A DNA stretch of 64,000 nt, taken from the NCBI RefSeq assembly GCF_013522725.1, contig NZ_JAAMRF010000010.1, positions 181,786 to 245,785 on the forward strand, written 5' to 3'. This document shows positions 62,133-64,000 of the stretch, piece by piece. A program made the position numbers and the translations under genes. The notes under the pieces are model-generated. The model ran no database searches and was not told where the DNA came from. It saw only the letters and a program-made list of their open reading frames with translations. Every line of letters starts with the position of its first letter. Position 1 is the stretch's first letter. The DNA comes from Stutzerimonas azotifigens (GTDB lineage: Bacteria > Pseudomonadota > Gammaproteobacteria > Pseudomonadales > Pseudomonadaceae).

Positions 62133-62825
62133 ATGACCGCGTTCGATTGGCAGCGCATGCTGCTAGACGATTTCCCCGTACTGTTTCTGGGCGAAGTCGC
62201 GCTTCGCGCCCTCTTCGCTTTCGTCGTCGTTTTCCTGTTTCTCAAAGTGAGCGGCCGCCGTGGCGTCCGACAGCTGTCGCTGTTCGAATTGGTCGTCATC
62301 CTGACCCTTGGCTCAGCCGCGGGCGATGTGTCGTTCTACGAAGATGTACCGCTGCTGCCTATCGCAATGGTGTTCGCGACGCTGCTGCTCCTTTACCGCC
62401 TCACCGTCCTGGCCATGAGTCACAGCATACGGTTCTCGAACTGGATGGAAGGCAAACCAGTGACGATCATCGAAGATGGGTTGTATGCGCTGAACAGCCT
62501 GAACCGTTACAACATTTCGTCCGACGAATTTTTCATGGAGCTGCGCCAACAGGGCGTCGAGCATCTCGGCCAGGTCCGCCTCGGCATTCTTGAAACCGAC
62601 GGCGATGTCAGCCTCTACTTCAACCCACCAGAGGCCATCAAGCCGGGGCTATCGGTGTTGCCACCAGAGCACCGACCAGCGTACGAACGGATGCCCGCGA
62701 CTGCCGTATATGCCTGTACCCGCTGCGGTCATACGCAGCTCATAAACAGCCAGCAGCAAGCACTCTGCCCTCGCTGCCGGCACGCCGTCTGGTCGCTCGC
62801 GTTGAATAACCAGCGCCTGCGCTGA
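62133..62825 (+). CDS. YetF/DUF421-family membrane protein with zinc-ribbon tail
   Basis: 230 residues. Three N-terminal hydrophobic segments (LFAFVVVFLFLKVSGRRGVRQL, ELVVILTLGSAAGDVS, LPIAMVFATLLLLYRLTVLAM) precede the cytoplasmic DUF421 domain (EGKPVTIIEDGLYALNSLNRYNISSDEFFMELRQQGVEHLGQVRLGILETDGDVSLY). A C-terminal Cys-x2-Cys pair (YACTRCGH) and a second one (LCPRCRH) form a zinc-ribbon-like tail. The role is unknown; YetF proteins are inner-membrane proteins linked to spore or stress functions. Confidence 0.9.
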   Translation: MTAFDWQRMLLDDFPVLFLGEVALRALFAFVVVFLFLKVSGRRGVRQLSLFELVVILTLGSAAGDVSFYEDVPLLPIAMVFATLLLLYRLTVLAMSHSIRFSNWMEGKPVTIIEDGLYALNSLNRYNISSDEFFMELRQQGVEHLGQVRLGILETDGDVSLYFNPPEAIKPGLSVLPPEHRPAYERMPATAVYACTRCGHTQLINSQQQALCPRCRHAVWSLALNNQRLR

Positions 62826-62885
62826 TAGCGGACGCAACCTAGGGGAGTCCGTCCGCTGAGCTTTCCACCGACGAGTCAGACCGAT

Positions 62886-63242
62886 CTAGCCCACCCGCAC
62901 CGCCCGGGCAGGCAATAACAGCAGGATCGCCAGCCCACCGGCCAGCATCAACAGCGCAATGGTGAAGATGCCGTTGTCGAGGCTGCCGGTCAGGTCCTTG
63001 ATGAAGCCGAGCAGCGACGGGCTGACGAAGCCGCCGAACACGCCTATCGAGCTGACCAGCCCTATGCCCACCGCCGCGTTGGCCTTGCCCAGATAGGTGG
63101 AAGGGATCGCCCAGTAGGCGATGCCGGCGCCGAACTGGAAGAAGGCCACGAAGCTCAGCACCACCAGGCTTGCCAGAAGCGAGTCGGTCAGGTGCGGGAC
63201 TGCCACGCCGCCCTGCGGCGCGGTCGCGATGTCGTGGCTCAT
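62886..63242 (-). pseudogene. MFS transporter with a large internal deletion
   Basis: The ATG at 63242 follows an AGAGG site and gives MSHDIATAPQGGVAVP, typical of an MFS transporter start, but this joins directly to sequence from the last transmembrane helices (FVAFFQFGAGIAYWAIPSTYLG, SIGVFGGFVSPSLLGFIKDLTG, FTIALLMLAGGLAILLLL). About 300 residues expected in between are missing, so it cannot form a 12-helix carrier. The open frame is intact, so the deletion was in-frame. Confidence 0.75.
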
Positions 63243-63247
63243 GTTCA

Positions 63248-63475
63248 CCTCTTTTGTTGTTCTTCTGGATGTTCAAACGGGCCGAACGGCAAGGCTCCGG
63301 CGAGCTGCCGTCCGGCTGGACAGCAGGCGTCTGACGCTAGAGATTGGATCTGGCTTCGGCCCTTGAGGCCGAGGATCTGGCGCGCTTCGTCGGGCGTCGC
63401 GACCTCGAGGGAAAGGTCCTCCAGGATGCGTCGAATCTTCCGGACCTGGTCGGCGTTGCTGGCAGCCGTGGGCCG
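63248..63475 (-). pseudogene. Remnant of a beta-keto acid cleavage enzyme (BKACE/DUF849), C-terminal end
   Basis: A minus-strand frame reads SNADQVRKIRRILEDLSLEV followed by ATPDEARQILGLKG, the C-terminal signature of 3-keto-5-aminohexanoate cleavage-type enzymes. The rest of the ~300-residue protein is absent upstream. The frame runs on after LKG to a TGA that overlaps the MFS start region. The two remnants probably were neighbours in an operon. Confidence 0.6.
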
Positions 63476-63529
63476 GGGTTGGACCGGTACAGCGCGGCGA
63501 CACGCTGAGCGGGGGTGGGACGTTGAGGA

Positions 63530-63876
63530 TTACGGTGGGTTGAGGAGCTGAGCGTGTGGGCCGGTGCGAGTTGGCCCCGGGCTTTTTAATGAGCGGGTTC
63601 GATATTGAAGCACGCAGGAGGTGGCGTATCGCAGCGCCAGCCATGTGTCGCTTGGCGTGCAATCTGGATTACAAAACTTGGCCAGCACTCTCTCGGCGCA
63701 GGGTAAGGTCAACGAAACCCTTCGATTGGCTACAGGCCCCGTCACCGTGCCCACTTCGATACCTGTTTCCTCACGCAGCTCACGTATTGCCGCAGCGCAG
63801 AACGTTTCGCCCTCTTCCAGACCACCGCTAGGCGTGGCCCAGTAGCTCTGGCCGGCTAAGGCGTAATAAATAGATC
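63530..63876 (-). pseudogene. Nudix hydrolase fragment truncated by an IS element
   Basis: The minus-strand frame reads YYALAGQSYWATPSGGLEEG and then ETFCAAAIRELREETGI, which contains the full Nudix box (G-x5-E-x7-REUxEExGU). The N terminus is cut exactly where the IS end begins, near 63877. After about residue 50 the sequence loses family character, so the 3' half is also lost. Confidence 0.75.
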
Positions 63877-64000
63877 TGAACTGACCCTGATTTTACGGAC
63901 ACCTCGAATGTGACTATACCGTCAGAGAGGAAGGTGTCCCCATGACAGACAAACGTACTTACCAGTGCTACAGCCCCGAGTTTAAGCGAGAGGCCGTCCG
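63877..64000 (+). mobile_element. IS3-family element, left end (continues beyond window)
   Basis: The sequence TGAACTGACCCTGATTTTAC with GGACACC downstream resembles an IS3-type terminal repeat and is followed by a transposase orfA start. The insertion interrupts the Nudix gene. The right end and target duplication are not in the window. Confidence 0.75.
63942..64000 (+). CDS. IS3-type transposase OrfA, N-terminal part
   Basis: The ATG at 63942 after an AGGAAGG site begins MTDKRTYQCYSPEFKREAV, the usual start of an IS3-family OrfA with its HTH domain (YSPEFKREAV). Only about 19 codons are present; the rest lies outside the window. Confidence 0.85.
   Translation, partial: MTDKRTYQCYSPEFKREAV

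Noticed and set aside
61797..62136. Overlapping plus and minus frames of about 110 codons before the YetF gene
   Set aside because: Neither has a ribosome site, composition looks random, and no family resemblance was recognised.
1..64000. Search for tRNA, rRNA, CRISPR arrays or prophage genes
   Set aside because: No rRNA stretches, regularly spaced repeats or phage structural genes were recognised; tRNA genes could still be missed by eye.

Overview
The window is 64 kb of high-GC, gene-dense chromosome from a Pseudomonas-type gammaproteobacterium. Supporting evidence is the gene content (MlaA, WrbA, pirin, PhoD-type phosphatase, many LysR/AraC regulators), Pseudomonas-style REP sequences near 59.15-59.46 kb, and a large operon whose order matches, as I remember it, P. 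aeruginosa PAO1 PA3498-PA3514. A Stutzerimonas-like species is plausible but cannot be proven from sequence alone. No rRNA, tRNA, CRISPR array or prophage was seen.

Layout. 0-9.6 kb: the 3'-most part of a hybrid histidine kinase, a pyruvate-kinase-like protein, a serine hydrolase, an unknown protein, RNase Z, a 1-Cys peroxiredoxin and a PhoD-like phosphatase. 9.8-26.2 kb: a mosaic of regulator/target pairs (LysR-EamA, LysR-SDR, AraC, SDR, pirin/LysR, WrbA, SnoaL-like protein), an RsbQ-like hydrolase fused by overlap to a PAS histidine kinase, then AraC, flavin reductase-like protein, quinone reductase and DoxX. 26.4-30.9 kb: TerC, an OmpR-type two-component system, MlaA and a small unknown protein. 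31.0-36.9 kb: a locus with a haloacetate-dehalogenase-like enzyme, a LeuC/LeuD pair, a LysR regulator and a divergent DASS transporter that carries a frameshift.

37.5-54.8 kb is the centrepiece: eighteen co-directional, often ATGA-coupled genes plus an outer-membrane porin. The genes encode a NitT/TauT-type ABC importer, two SDRs, a cupin, an alpha/beta hydrolase, an IclR regulator, a TPP decarboxylase-like enzyme, an aspartate dehydrogenase, an aldehyde dehydrogenase, an extradiol-type (VOC) protein, a 6-hydroxynicotinate-3-monooxygenase-like flavoprotein, two small proteins, a Rieske oxygenase, a RidA-family protein and a ferredoxin-type reductase. Together they look like uptake, oxygenation, ring cleavage, dehydrogenation and deamination of a nitrogen-containing aromatic or heteroaromatic acid. 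The operon and the porin gene share a nearly identical upstream module with the same 31-base internal spacing, so they are probably one regulon.

55.2-62.8 kb: aldo/keto reductase, EHN-type epoxide hydrolase, YkgB-like membrane protein, PaiB-like protein, a MarR regulator with a four-cysteine tail, a solitary KAS II enzyme and a YetF/DUF421 protein. 62.9-64.0 kb is decayed: a beta-keto acid cleavage enzyme remnant, an MFS transporter with a large internal deletion, and a Nudix gene cut by the end of an IS3-type element that runs off the window.
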